Assembly: GCA_963210315.1 (NCBI GenBank)
Contig: OY723298.1
Location: 1,364,001-1,428,000, forward strand
Direction of reading: 5' to 3'
DNA: 64,000 nucleotides
Source: Rhynchopus euleeides
Taxonomy: Eukaryota > Euglenozoa > Diplonemea > Diplonemida > Diplonemidae
The notes beneath the pieces are model-generated. The model did no database searches and was not told where the DNA came from. It saw nothing but the letters and a program-made list of their open reading frames with translations. Position numbers and translations under genes: made by a program. Below, piece by piece: positions 44,079 to 55,778 of this stretch (position 1 is its first letter; each line of letters starts with the position of its first letter).

Positions 44079-45553
44079 ATGGGTTGCCAATTTTTTCTCA
44101 ACTTCTCAACTGGCTCCCCCCCCTCCTGCAAATCTCACGCACCCACATAGCGTATCCAATCACTCTAGCCTTGGGGTTATGCCCTCACAAAACACTGTTT
44201 TCAAAACGCAAACATACAAACACACACATGCTCTCTCCGGCATATCCCATTCCCTACCCCCACACCCACGCCGCCCCTCAACATCGTGTGGCAGATCGGG
44301 CAGTTGAGGCCTGATTTCGTATTGCTCGTGATTGGCGAAGCCGCGTAAAAATAGACCAGGACAGGGCCTGCTGCTGCTGCTGTGTCCTGTCCCAGGGGCA
44401 GCAGCGAGAAGAGCCTGGATCTCTGGAAAATGGTTCATTTTCGAACCCCCCCTTTTTTTACCCCCCCCCCCCCTCTCTCCCCCGTTTTTTGTTGCTCTTC
44501 AACCACCGCACTCCATTTCCCCGCTGTCTCTTTTTTTTTGCAAATGCATTTCAGTGTTTTTTCCAGGATTCCGGAAATCGGGATTCGGGGGGGTACATTT
44601 TTTAAGGTGTATGGTGTGTCCGGAAAAGGGCTTCATTTGCAGTATTCTGGCAGTAATCTGACGTTGTGCGGCTTTCTGTGCCAGCTCTGTGACAGTTATC
44701 CCGTCGCCGACACCGAAAACCGCAATGAGACGTCTTCCCGTGGGCTTTGTATGTTGATACAGCGGTCAGATTTGGGACCGTCTCAACGAACTGATGGCAC
44801 GATACCGGTCGAGGTCAGTTGGAGGGGTTGGTCGTCACAGGTGAACGTTGCTAGCTTGGTTGTGTCTTACTGGGCACGAAGGGGTCAGCAATTGCCGAAG
44901 AAAAGTGGCTGGCGCTAGCCCCACACCCCTCCCGTCGTTCTCCCTGCGGTCCTTGAAGTCATTGCACTTCGGGTAGCTGATGTCTGGAGGTGCTTGTGCA
45001 ACAGTGCCTCTGAGATCCGGCCCGTGCATGCACGCCTGTCCCTGCATTCACTCTCTGACCACGTGTGTGTGGCATTGTAGTGTAGCTGAGGCTTGCACTG
45101 AACAGCTCGGCCATCTGATACAGCCAGGTGGACGGGGTAAAGAAGGGGTTGCCTTCGGTGGCTGGGCATATGTCTACTCGACAGGCACACAGCACAGGGG
45201 GGTCTGGGGGGCGGAGCCCCCCAGCCGCCGGAGGCCACGGTAGTGAACATCTGTTCCTTGCGGGTGGATAGATTCTGTGTGAGATGGCTGCGTCTTCCTG
45301 AGGCTACCTGATGTGACGTCACCAGACATACGCCACAGGGGGTCCCCTTCAGACAGGGACCCTCAGGCTGGATGTAGTTGGCCACCCTCCCGACCCACAC
45401 CCGGGCCCACCACCCACACCTTTTCCGCCAGAAAGTGTCGTTATTTGAAAGAGCTGGGCTCCCCGAAGCCGTAGTATATTTTTTCGGCGGCCTACGTGCC
45501 AAAAAGTGCCCCTTACTCAGTACAGAACAAGTTTAAATAAATGTACCCCCCCG
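44079..45553. other. Intergenic with inverted hairpin module
   Basis: No gene supported. There is a CTG-rich stretch near 44367-44385, a poly-C at 44460-44473, and the GC hairpin module inverted at 45197-45247, with further similarity to the segment preceding module copy 34770-34818. This implies a degraded hAT-type element without clear ends. Confidence 0.5.
45197..45247 (-). repeat. Dispersed GC hairpin module, inverted copy
   Basis: Reverse complement of the modules at 21798 and 34770. On the minus strand the preceding ~70 bp (GACGCAGCCA...CACACAGAATC) also match the sequence before 34770. So the shared unit is larger than the hairpin. Confidence 0.75.
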
Positions 45554-46665
45554 CAGGGCTGTAAATAAGGTTTGGGGGTCAGGAGTCGGGAGTCGGGAGT
45601 CGGTTATTTACAGTCACCTAAGGTACCTGGGGTGGGGGGCTGGGGGGGACGGGCGGTCTCAAACCCTACTCAATCCTGCACTCATCCTGTAGTACGGCCA
45701 CCTCTGCCGTGGAGAGTCCCATGGACCCTCCAGCAGTCGCCCACCATTCGGTCAGGGCGGACTGACTCGGCGCTTGCGGGGTCTTCCCGCGTGCGAGGTG
45801 GTCCGCGAAGAAGCACGCGACGCACAGCGCCATGTTGGCTGTCCCAGCCAACCCCCCACTTCGCCCGCAGCGCCCCACACGCTGCGAGCACCTCACTCAC
45901 GGCAGCAGTATTTGGCTGCATAGCTCTCAGTATTTCCCGTGCATGCAGCGCATGCATCCACAAATTTTGTGGATGCATCCACACACAGCCTGGAGCTCCG
46001 AAGCCCTGCATGCAGGCCTGCCTGCAGTGGATGAATGCCTGTATGCCAAATCAAAAATCCATTTTTTGACATTTTCGGGCATCCCTGGATGCCGTGGATG
46101 CATGCATGGATACATCCACACCATCCACGGCCCCACTGAGAGCTATGTTGGCTGTGAGTCAAACACTACTGCCTCTACCTGAGGCATGTTGTGTCGCAAC
46201 AGTTGCGTCACATGTGTGACGCATCTGTGTGGAGTGTGTGTGGTTGTGCACGTGTGCGCTGCGGTATGCTCAACCACCTGATGGGGGCGGAACACAACTC
46301 TTCTTGGGAGCTGCCAGGATCTGGCAAAAGGGGCGGGAAAGGGGCGCCGTATTCACAGCAGTGGTTTGGCAATGAACTCACCCCAGTTCAGAGACCGGTA
46401 ATGAAGAAGATGACTGGGAGGCACACACCATGTCCCACCCAGCGGGACCCCCACACCCCCACCCACCCATCGGGACCCCCCCTCCTCGGGTGTTCCAAAA
46501 ACCCTTTCTTTTGAATATTTGGAGTCTGTGCGGATCGCAGTGGGGTCATTTTGGCCATGGGGTGCCTAATACCGCACATTCCCTAAGGGAAGCAAGGCAA
46601 CCCTCCCAATCCCAAAAAATCCGGCGCGAGTCGGGAGTCGGGAGTCGGCCTTATTTACACCCCTG
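45554..46665 (+). mobile_element. Non-autonomous hAT element 3
   Basis: 1112 bp with 17-bp TIRs CAGGG(C/G)TGTAAATAAGG, and CCCCCCCG as an 8-bp duplication at 45546-45553 and 46666-46673. The GTCGGGAGTCGGGAGTCGG repeats sit just inside both ends. The left 750 bp (to 46302) is matched, inverted, at 52886-53629. The right part contains one unit of the satellite found at 63216-64000. The TGCATCCA-rich centre can fold. No transposase. Confidence 0.8.
46411..46580 (+). repeat. Solitary satellite unit inside hAT element 3
   Basis: Matches the ~185-bp tandem units at 63216-64000: CTGGGAGGC, AGCGGGACCCCC, CTCCTCGGGTGTTCC and GTGCGGATCGCAGTGGGGTCA occur in the same order. It is absent from the inverted partner sequence at 52886-53629. 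Confidence 0.75.
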
Positions 46666-49600
46666 CCCCCCCGGGGGGGTACATTTGGGGTCTGGCCCCG
46701 CCGGGGGGGTACTTTGTACCCCCCCGTCCGGCATGGAAAAAACACTGCATTTGCATGGGTTTTACCCTTCTCCCCACACCTCCCCCCCCACACCCCCTGC
46801 CCCTGGCGAGGCGGCAGGGGTTGAGGCCGTGGTTTGATGGAATATATTCCACCACCCCCCCCCCTCAGCAACACATGATCCGAGTGTGGGGCAGTGTGTG
46901 AGAAGAAGAAAGCAAGGTTGTGATTCCTTTTGGCTCCAATGGGGGGAGAACACCACCCCCCCCTCCTCAAGGCAGAGTTGTTTAAACTCACCAAAAAAAT
47001 AAACGCAAATATACCCTCTGCAGCCGCACTCCCCCCACAACCCTCTAGCCTGTGGGTGGTGTTGCCTATTGATTTCGGCTTTCTTGTTTCCGCCCGGGGT
47101 GGGGGGGGGATATCCCAACGCCCTCTCCCCCCCACCCAACCTCTTTCGAAAATAAACTTTTCTTATCTTCCCCCTGATTGTGCAATACGGTAATATTCCG
47201 TGGGGGAATAGGAGGGGAATCTGCCTGCAAATCGCAGCAGCCCTGTCTTGCCGGGCCTTACGATCCTCTGTGCACCCCTTCCCCCCCCCCCTCCCCTGTG
47301 TGTCTTTTATTTTGCCTTGTGCCTGCGGCGCGTCTATCACGCCGCAGCGGGTGCAGAGAGCAGAATGCAATGCATGGAGAAGGGGGGGGGGAGGGAGAGG
47401 AGGTGCGAGCAGAGGGGAGTAGCCCCCCAGCCAAGGGATCTTATTTTCTTAGGTTTCGCTTTCCCCCCTCTCTCTGGTAATCACTGGACGATTTTTTTAA
47501 GCCCCTTTTTGTCTTCGAACTGCTTACCCCCAACACCTTCTCCTCCCCCCCAGGTGCACCTTTGACGTGTGGGGGTGAGAAAAATGTGCCACACCGCTAG
47601 GGCCCCCAGCAGGGCCTGTGGGTGTGTGAATCTGTGCGAAGGAAGAAAAAAGGGAGACGAGGGCCTGTTTAGGTTTTCCCGGTTGCATTTCATGCGTTTC
47701 ATGAGTTCGACTTGCTTCAGGGTTGATGTGCTGAGTGCAGCCTCTCTGAGGCGGATATATGTTAGTTTTATGTTTTCTTTTTGTTCAGTTTGATTCTGTC
47801 CACCGAGTCTCTGACAGGACATCCTCCTCTACCGTCGCCAAGGCCTCGCCTTGCTATTCGGGCAGCAGGGGGCGCGGTTTATTTAAAATTAGGTTTGCCG
47901 GCCGAGATACTAACTGTACATTACCGTGTCCCTCCCTCCTGCAACCCGTGCCAGTGCCCCCCACCTCGTGAGGTAAACTCAGCCGGGCATCAGGGGTATA
48001 CACAGCCCATCAAAACCCTACATCCTCCCCCCCTCCAAAAAAAACAATCTCAAATGCCTGCCCTGTTGATGTTATTCGCATGTTACTCTACATCCTGCGT
48101 GTGTGATACTGCCCCTTATAAGGGCTATTCTTTTGCAAAAAAAGGTAACGAGGGGAGGGGGGAGGGGTCGATTCCTTAGAGTCGGCCTTCACTATAGTGC
48201 AGAATCAGAAGAAGCCAGAAGAAGTCTCTCGTTGCACAGAGTGAATGACCCCCTCCCCCACCCCCTCCCCCAAGTGTTGGGGGGGTTGGCGGCAGCGAAG
48301 GTGAAAAAAATGCCCACCCCTTTGAAATGGTGTCGGCTTCCCCCCTTCTCCCCTTCACGCCCCCCTCCCCTCCGTCTATCTCCTGTTATGGAGTCTGGGT
48401 GTTACATTATTGCCCTCGCGCGTGTGACCCATCCTGTGTCAAAAAAAAGGTGAGTTTGCAAAGCAGTGCCTCCCGGACATGGACCCGCCAGTCTGTTTGC
48501 CGGGGGGTGCCCAGAAGAGCAACTTCCCGGCAACTCACGTTTGTCTCATACTTCGTTACTGTGTCCGTGTCGTGCAATTCCAGTCTTTTGCTTTTTCGAT
48601 TTGTTTTGCCCCCTTGATGTTTGGAAGTTTCAAGACTGACTGTCTTGTTTTTCCCTGCCTCTTTTTTGTTGCATACCAAAAGGAAACCGTCTGATGTGCC
48701 GAATGGTGTTTGCGGGTCTCGGGGCCTGTGGGTCTCGCCACACCCCGACCCGAACGAACTGCAAAAATATCCCCTCGTTTGAATCGGCACACCCGCCGAT
48801 GAGCCTGTGCAACAGCCGCATATCCAAGGCATCTGCATGTGCCAGAAAGGATTGTCGCCCCTACAACCTGCACAATCAAACAAGGTCAAAAAAACCGGTT
48901 GGAAGAAAAATATATGCTGCGTTCGTCTTTCTTCAAGAAAAGTGGTTCCCTGCACTACAGCAGCTTACCCCTCTCCCCAAAAAGCCTCTACTTGTTTTGA
49001 GCGTTCTTATTCCGTTTTCCTCCCCCCGCCTATTTTCCACCACCCCTCCTCCCTCCTCGGCCGGGGCCTTGTTGTTCTTCTGCGTTTCCCTTCTTCTTTT
49101 TTGTCCACACTCAACACTCAACCCCCCCCCCCCCCGCAAAGATATCCCCCGCATTTGCCTTTGTTTTTGCTCCGTTCCACCCCCTCGGCCTGAAGGTTAT
49201 ATACCCTACACCATCCTGGCTGGGAACCGCGAAGAAAGGGAAACTATGATGCAGCGTGGATGCATGCCATCGACACTGCCGTATGCTTTCACAGAGAATA
49301 GACCTCCTCGACAGACCCCATCGATGAGATTCGACATTGAAATCTTCATGCAGCCCAACAAAGCTGATTGCAGGTCTCGATTCTCATGTGGTGTGCCTTT
49401 GGGGCGCGCGACGTGAATCCAGTTACGAGCTGAAATTGGATAAACGGGGCTTGCGATTCCTTTGGAGTGTAAACAATGCTTCTCAATGGGCTGTGGGAGG
49501 ACGCACTAAAGGATCGAAATCACAATCGTTCAAACCGTCCAAGCCTGCGTGAAAGAATGGAAGTTGGATGCTGTTGAAAGGAGAGAAATAAAGAAACGAA

Positions 49601-50016
49601 GAAACAGAGAGAAGGCAGCGGGAGGGTTGCCGGTGTGCCAAAAAAAAATACACACCGGCAGCAGCAGGGCAAACAAAATATTCCTTTACTATCTCAGCCT
49701 CCTCCCCCTGCCGTTGCCCTTCCCCCCACACCCCGTCCCGCACACAGGGTTCCAACAAGCAAAAAAGAGAATACTGGAGAATCGCAGCGCTGCATCCACC
49801 CCCCGCCCTCCCCTGAGCAAATAAGACGTGGCAGCGGCATGCATGCAAACCAAAAAAGTTGCGATTCGGACACCCAACACACCACCTCTCCCGCAACAGG
49901 GTATCTTGCACTCCACTGGGCGTGCCCCGACTCTTCAGCCCTGCTGAGGGGGGTTGCGGTTGGGAGCGGGAGTGGGGAGAGAGGCGCTGTGGCGTCACGA
50001 GTCATACGTCACCGCC
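46666..50016. other. Long intergenic, low complexity
   Basis: About 3.35 kb with no supportable gene. It has homopolymer C/G tracts (for example near 46849, 47282, 47385 and 49120) and pyrimidine-rich stretches. The open frames lack any domain. Confidence 0.5.
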
Positions 50017-52386
50017 ATGATGCTGTCGAAGAAGCCTGCGTGGGAGCTCCCTGTGGAGCTGCGCACCAAAACCGACCCTATGAGCGACGACTACCGCCTG
50101 GGCCTGGGCTTCCGAGGGAAGCGGAAGCTGGAGCTGAAGCGTATCGTCGAGGGCAGCATTGCGGAGCAGTGCTCCGCGGATACATTCGTCGGCCGCCGCC
50201 TCACCCATCTCAACGGGAAGCCCGTCGCCACGACCGATGAGATCGACGCGAAGTACACCGAGAACACATTCCGGTTTGCCTACCCCGTTGGATACCCGCT
50301 GGAGGCCTTCAACGACAGGACGAAGGAGTGGGCACCCTGTGTCGTGACCGCGCTCGGCCAGACCACTTACGTGGTGCACGGCCTGGACTCATCGACACAG
50401 CACTACTTCGAGAGGGTTGTGCCCTACGCCAACGCTGAGGAATACCTCAGGGTTGGCAGGGCGGACACGGCGTATCACATCCACCAGAGGGTGCTGTACT
50501 ACCCCAATGGGGATGCGCCTTTCTCCAAGGCGAACCCACAGGCGCGCCTGCCTACCCACAGCTCCCACGGCGTGATTGACTCGGTGTGGAAGGATGGCTA
50601 CGCCATTCGCCTGGTTGACGACGACTCCGAAGAGTTCGGCGACTGCGGTGCGAATGCCTATCTGGGGGCTCCATCAGGTGCTGCTGCGGTATCCCTCCAG
50701 ACGGCGAATGTGCCATTTGATGCCTTCTTCTCACACCTTCGCCCGGAGCCCATCGGGGAGGTGCATTTCACCGACCCGGACACGATGGACTTCGTGCAGC
50801 TGAAGGGGTTTGCGGAGTTCGTCGAGGAAGACATGTGTGACCCCATCCAGAGCAGCCTGACTTCGTATTATAAGGAGACGACGATGGCGTCGACTGCAAG
50901 AGATTACTCGGCGACGCAGACAACATTCCAGGTTCTCCGGAAGGGGCTGCACTGTTTTATCAACGGCGTGCAGCAGGACAATGCGGTGGAGGTTATCAAA
51001 TACTACCCTCGGAAGGAGTCTGACCATGTCCTGATGGGCGGTGCGGTGTCCGCCTCGATCACCCTGCCCCTGAAGGACAAGAGGGTGCCTGTGAACCTGA
51101 GGGTCCTCGCGAGCAACTTCGGGGTGAAGAACAATCTGCCGGAGCCGTCGCACCCGCTAACCACGGTGCACATCTCCATGGCGCAGCAGGCCTCAGCCAT
51201 GCGGCAGCAGGAAGCAGAGGCTGCGCAGCGCCACAGCATAGTCGTGGAGGAGACGCAGTCATACCGCCACCTCCTGGCATTCGAGAGGAGGCTTACGACG
51301 AACTTCCTGGGGAACGTGGCGTCGCTCGGGATCCGGCTGTCCCCCGTGCCCCCGCTTGTGGTGACGTCCGTGAGGTCTGGCAGCCCTGCAAAGCGTGCGG
51401 GCGTCCGCAAGGGCGATATGATCACGCAGGTGGTGACGCCCAGGGGTGTCTGGAAGATCTACTCGCCTGAGCAGTATCAGCGTGTGGTCGGCCCCGTAGG
51501 CGCTGTATTCGGGGGGGAGCTTGTGTCGGTTGATGTCTGCCGCGACGTCAAGTCCATCGGGATGTGGAAAGGCGCCTTTGCGGACTACCTCACCTCCAGG
51601 AGGTGTGATGTCGCGGGCAGCGATGTCATGGATGTGGAGTGTGGCGGTTGCGGCGGCGGCGGCGGCGGGTTCGGGGAGGAGCAGCAGGATCAGCTCGCGG
51701 AGTATGGGTTCCCCTGCGTCGCGGACCCCTTCGACTCGGCTCTGCCGATGGGGTTTCCGAAGTCGGCCCTCCCGGAGCCGTTTCCCGTGCTCACTTTCTC
51801 GATGCGGAGCGACAGGTCGACGTCGGTATGGCTGACACATCACTTGGCAGCAGTGTCGGATTATCACAGCGATCATTGTATCTCTGCACACCCCACATAT
51901 CCACACAGTACATCACGAGGGTTCGCAACAGGCTTGCACGCATCCAGGAGCATGGGATGCGGCTGGACCTTGCGGCAAGATTCATCTCCGTCGACAAGGC
52001 TGCGCCGCTCATCGTATGCGTGCCTCACCGTGGATACACCTTGCTCTTTGCTCACACGCAGAGTGAGCATTGGTCCGGACAGGAGGGTCTCCCCCCGCAT
52101 ACAACGTGGTCACCACACCTACCCACCACCACAGGCCGACATGGAAGAATGCATCGCCTACACAGCAAAGTGTGCAACCCAGGTGCTCGGGAAAAGGTAT
52201 GGCGAGGTGGACATTCTCGACAACGAGCTGCAGGCCGTGCATAAGACGATGGCGTCGCTGCTGGGGCTGTCCCCCGTCCCCAGCAACGTGCTGTATATGC
52301 ACCTTAAGGATGCCGCTGCGTTCTGCGGCACCAACAACCTGACGTTCGACACATATGCGCCGATCCTGCGTGATGCCATGCTGGAG
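50017..52386 (+). CDS. PDZ-like domain protein, 3' end not found
   Basis: Exons 50017-51825, 51909-52013 and 52135-52386 (GTATGG and GTATGC donors, ACAG acceptors, phase 0), at least 722 aa. An N-terminal PDZ-like domain (about 17-90; LGLGFRGKRKLELKRIVEGSIAEQ...) is followed by a Tudor/chromo-like small barrel (about 95-145; AFNDRTKEWAPCVV). A second PDZ-like domain lies at about 430-510 (SLGIRLSPVPPLVVTSVRSGSPAKRAGVRKGD). A Gly-rich linker lies near 545-555 and a helical C-terminal region is in exons 2-3. A further GTATGC donor follows Glu at 52386, but no convincing next exon is visible before the transposon at 52826. Start 50017 is the first of two adjacent Met codons. Function unknown; scaffolding is likely. 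Confidence 0.6.
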
Positions 52387-52635
52387 GTATGCACCGCTGC
52401 AGCCACACGCCCCCCTGCCACTTGCATGTTGCGCAACCCGACAGTCACTGCGTGCGATGGAGGGGCAGATGTTGCACACATCGTCATCTCCACTTGGCGG
52501 TGCCGATTTTGCAGGCTAGGGGGTTCTGGCCTTCTGAGCGGCATACCCTCTCCCGCTGGTTTGTTTTCCCTCCAAAACCGCCCAAACAAAACTGCCGATT
52601 ATTCTCTGGCCTTGATAACCAGTCGGTATGGACTG

Positions 52636-52730
52636 CAAGACGCGGTCTTCCGGTATCCGGCTCACGATTCCAATCTGGGTCCCCGGGGCATACCTGCCGG
52701 GTACCCTGGAGGTGAAAAGACCGCGTCTTG
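52636..52730. repeat. Hairpin-forming inverted repeat
   Basis: CAAGACGCGGTCTT at 52636-52649 is matched inverted at 52717-52730, enclosing a second short inverted pair (CCGGTATCC/GGGTACC). It could be a small foldback element within or after the unfinished 3' part of the PDZ-like gene. Confidence 0.6.
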
Positions 52731-52825
52731 TGTCCTGATAGCCCACCCTCTCCCCACCTTGCTTGCTTGCTTCCATCGGTGGGTCTTTGCTTCTGTTATT
52801 CGTCACCCCCCGCCCCCCCCCCCCC

Positions 52826-53691
52826 CAGTGGCTGGCTTAACGCCGGGGTACTGTAAGCAGGGGGCTGGCCGGGGGGGGGGGGGGTAAGAGTTGTGTTCCG
52901 CCCCCATCAGGTGGTTGAGCATACCGCAGCGCACACGTGCACACCCACACACACTCCACACAGATGCGTCACACATGTGACGCAACTGTTGCGACACACA
53001 ACATGCCTCAGGTAGAGGCAGTAGTGTTTGACTCACAGCCAACATAGCTCTCAGTGGGGCCGTGGATGGTGTGGATGCATCCATGCATGCATCCACGGCA
53101 TCCAGGGATGCCCGAAAATGTCAAAAAATGGATTTTCGATTTGGCATACAGGCATTCATCCACTGCAGGCAGGCCTGCATGCAGGGCTTCGGAGCTCCAG
53201 GCTGTGTGTGGATGCATCCACAAAATTTGTGGATGCATGCGCTGCATGCACGGGAAATACTGAGAGCTATGCAGCCAAATACTGCTGCCGTGAGTGAGGT
53301 GCTCGCAGCGTGTGGGGCGCTGCGGGCGAAGTGGGGGGTTGGCTGGGACAGCCAACATGGCGCTGTGCGTCGCGTGCTTCTTCGCGGACCACCTCGCACG
53401 CGGGAAGACCCCGCAAGCGCCGAGTCAGTCCGCCCTGACCGAATGGTGGGCGACTGCTGGAGGGTCCATGGGACTCTCCACGGCAGAGGTGGCCGTACTA
53501 CAGGATGCGTGCAGGATTGAGTAGGGTTTGAGACCGCCCGTCCCCCCCAGCCCCCCACCCCAGGTACCTTAGGTGACTGTAAATAACCGACTCCCGACTC
53601 CTGACCCCCAAACCTTATTTACCGCCCTGCCCCCCCCCCCCCCCCCCCCCGGGGCTGTAAGCGACCCCCCAGAAAATTACCCCAGCCACTG
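52826..53691. mobile_element. CAGTGGCTGG-ended element containing an inverted hAT-3 copy
   Basis: Inverted ends CAGTGGCTGG at 52826 and 53691 lie in poly-C tracts, so a TSD cannot be read. Inside, 52886-53629 is the reverse complement of 45554-46302 with high identity, including its CCCTG end at 53629. The last 50 bp are repeated, inverted, at 62966-63015. The element is probably hAT-like and non-autonomous. Confidence 0.65.
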
Positions 53692-54026
53692 CCCCCCCCC
53701 CCCCCCCGCCCAGCCCCCTCTTTCCGTCAAGCGACAGTGCGCACACTGCGCACCATCGTCCTCACTTCTACACTCTCCGTCGACCCGACTGTATTATTCT
53801 CTGCGAGCATTTCCGTGACCCGCATAGTAGACAACGTTGTGCTGGCCAGACCCAGACCCCCTGCATCCCACCGGAGCTCCTGTCCCACCCCCCCCAGCCC
53901 CAGATCCCTTTTGGTTCGTCTGTTGCCACACCGAGTGACGAGTCGTCAGACTCCCGCCTCCGCCTCCACCACTGTCACGCACACACTACCGCCGCCACTG
54001 CAAAAAAAGGTAGTGATTTCTTCCTG

Positions 54027-55778
54027 ATGGACTTCTTTGCTCGAGAGAAGGCGACGGGGGCCGAGCATCCGCTGGAGGCACCGCTCGAGGGGACGGTTCT
54101 GAACCTGCGTGAGGTTATCGAGAGAGCTCTGAACAAGACCCCCACGAGCCTGCTCCTCACGAAGGACGGGGTGGTGCTGGAGGACTGCACGCCGATAATG
54201 GACGCAGGCCTGCAGGCGGGTGACACCGTCGTGGTGAGCGAGAGCAACAAGAAGATCATCAAAATGATCAAAAACAACAAGGCGAACGTGGAAACCCTGC
54301 CCGCCTGGGCTCGCGAGGACTTGGACGTAGTGCTCGCTGGCAAGCGCAGGATGCGCCACTTCTTCAACATGCTTTCGGAGCCGATGCGCGCCAACCCGGA
54401 GGTCGCCCTGGAGGCAGTGCCCTACGAGCAGTTGTGGCCCTCCATCCCCGCCTGCCTGTGGGACAGCAAGCCCTTCCTGCTGGAGGCTGTGAAGAAGGCA
54501 CCCGCGTGCTACGCCTGTGCCTCCGAAGCCATGCGGAAGGACGGCGACGTTGCGGTGGAGGTGTGCAAAGGCGACTACACTCTCATCACGCTGGTGCACC
54601 CTTCCGTCCGCAGCACCGAGAGGGTCCTGCTCGCCGCACTGCTGAGGGAGCACCAGCAGACCGATGAGTTCAGCGATGACGAAGAGAGCATGGAGGATTC
54701 AGATGAGTACAGCGATGACGAGGAGGAGTCGGAGCCAGCGTCGTCTTGCTTCTACCAGAGCGAGTCTGGGATTCGCACTTTCCGGAATGAGGTCATGCTG
54801 TTTGCGCCGCCTGAGCTCCTTGACAGCCGTGACTTCATAACCAAGGCGGTGACGGTGGTGCCGCAGTCCATCCTGCACGCCTCCCCCCGCCTGAGGGAGG
54901 ATCTCGATGTCATGCGGGCCGTGGTGCTGAAGTGCCCCAAGATGATCATCATCGCACCCAAGGCGCTGCAACAAGACGACGACTTCATGCGCGGGGTTGT
55001 CGCAAAGTACCCCCCAGCCCTCCCCGTCGCAAGCGAGGCGCTGCGCGGCGACCCTGCGATTCTCAAGGCCGTCCTGGATAAGCTGTCTCTGGAGGACACC
55101 AGCATTGCGCTGCACTGCCTGCCCTCCGCCTTCACCAGGCAGGTCATCCTGGAGGGCGCAAGCAACATGTCGTCCCGGGTGATGAGGCACGCGCTGGAGT
55201 GCGCCCCGTCTCTCCTGCAGGACCGCGGAGTGATGCTGGCGGTGATCGACCACCACGGGCGGTCCTTCTTTCCCTTTGTCCCGGAGGGGCTGAAGGCGGA
55301 GCGTGATTTTGCTAAAGATGCAGTGGCGGTGCAGCCCGCGTTCTACAACCACCTGCCTTTGAGCCTGCGGGAGGACACGGAGCTTGCGGTGTGTGCTATC
55401 GAGCACGAAGAGCTGCTGGTGCCTCTCCCTGAGAAGCTGGCTACCGATAGTTCCTTTGCCCTGCAGGTGGCGCATCTCGCCTCAGGCTTCCGTGCGTTGT
55501 GCGAAGACTTCAGGGAGGACCCCGAGATGCTGAAGATAGCGGTTGCGCACCGTGCAAGCGCTTTCGGAGATGCGACTCTGCGGGCACGCGGAACCCCCAG
55601 CCTCGTGCTGTCCCTCCTTCAGGAGGACTGCGGCATCTACCCTTACGTCGACGAGGATCTAAGGGAAAACCAGGCGTTCATTGAAAAGGTTCGCCAGATC
55701 AACCCCGAGCTTGTTGACCCCGCTCCGAGGAAGTGGAAGACAAAGAAGTGTAGGAAGGGCAAGATGAGGACGCGTTGA
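54027..55778 (+). CDS. DUF4116 repeat protein with ubiquitin-like N-terminus
   Basis: A single-exon 583-aa protein. Residues 1-75 look like a ubiquitin/PB1-type beta-grasp fold (TVLNLREVIERAL..., SLLLTKDGVVLEDCTPIMDAGLQAGDTVVV). From about 95 to 570 it consists of helical repeats of 45-50 residues with the DUF4116 pattern (LR(E/A)D..(V/A)....V....P..L..A...L). These are interrupted near 210-240 by an acidic DDEESMEDSDEYSDDEEE stretch. DUF4116 repeats are common in protists and giant viruses; their function is not known. The C-terminus is Lys-rich (WKTKKCRKGKMRTR) and may be a nuclear signal. Confidence 0.75.
   Translation: MDFFAREKATGAEHPLEAPLEGTVLNLREVIERALNKTPTSLLLTKDGVVLEDCTPIMDAGLQAGDTVVVSESNKKIIKMIKNNKANVETLPAWAREDLDVVLAGKRRMRHFFNMLSEPMRANPEVALEAVPYEQLWPSIPACLWDSKPFLLEAVKKAPACYACASEAMRKDGDVAVEVCKGDYTLITLVHPSVRSTERVLLAALLREHQQTDEFSDDEESMEDSDEYSDDEEESEPASSCFYQSESGIRTFRNEVMLFAPPELLDSRDFITKAVTVVPQSILHASPRLREDLDVMRAVVLKCPKMIIIAPKALQQDDDFMRGVVAKYPPALPVASEALRGDPAILKAVLDKLSLEDTSIALHCLPSAFTRQVILEGASNMSSRVMRHALECAPSLLQDRGVMLAVIDHHGRSFFPFVPEGLKAERDFAKDAVAVQPAFYNHLPLSLREDTELAVCAIEHEELLVPLPEKLATDSSFALQVAHLASGFRALCEDFREDPEMLKIAVAHRASAFGDATLRARGTPSLVLSLLQEDCGIYPYVDEDLRENQAFIEKVRQINPELVDPAPRKWKTKKCRKGKMRTR

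Noticed and set aside
53062-53520. 152-codon ORF in the inverted hAT-3 copy
   Set aside because: Lies wholly in repeat sequence, carries TGCATCCA repeats, differs in frame between the two copies' ORFs and has no domain.
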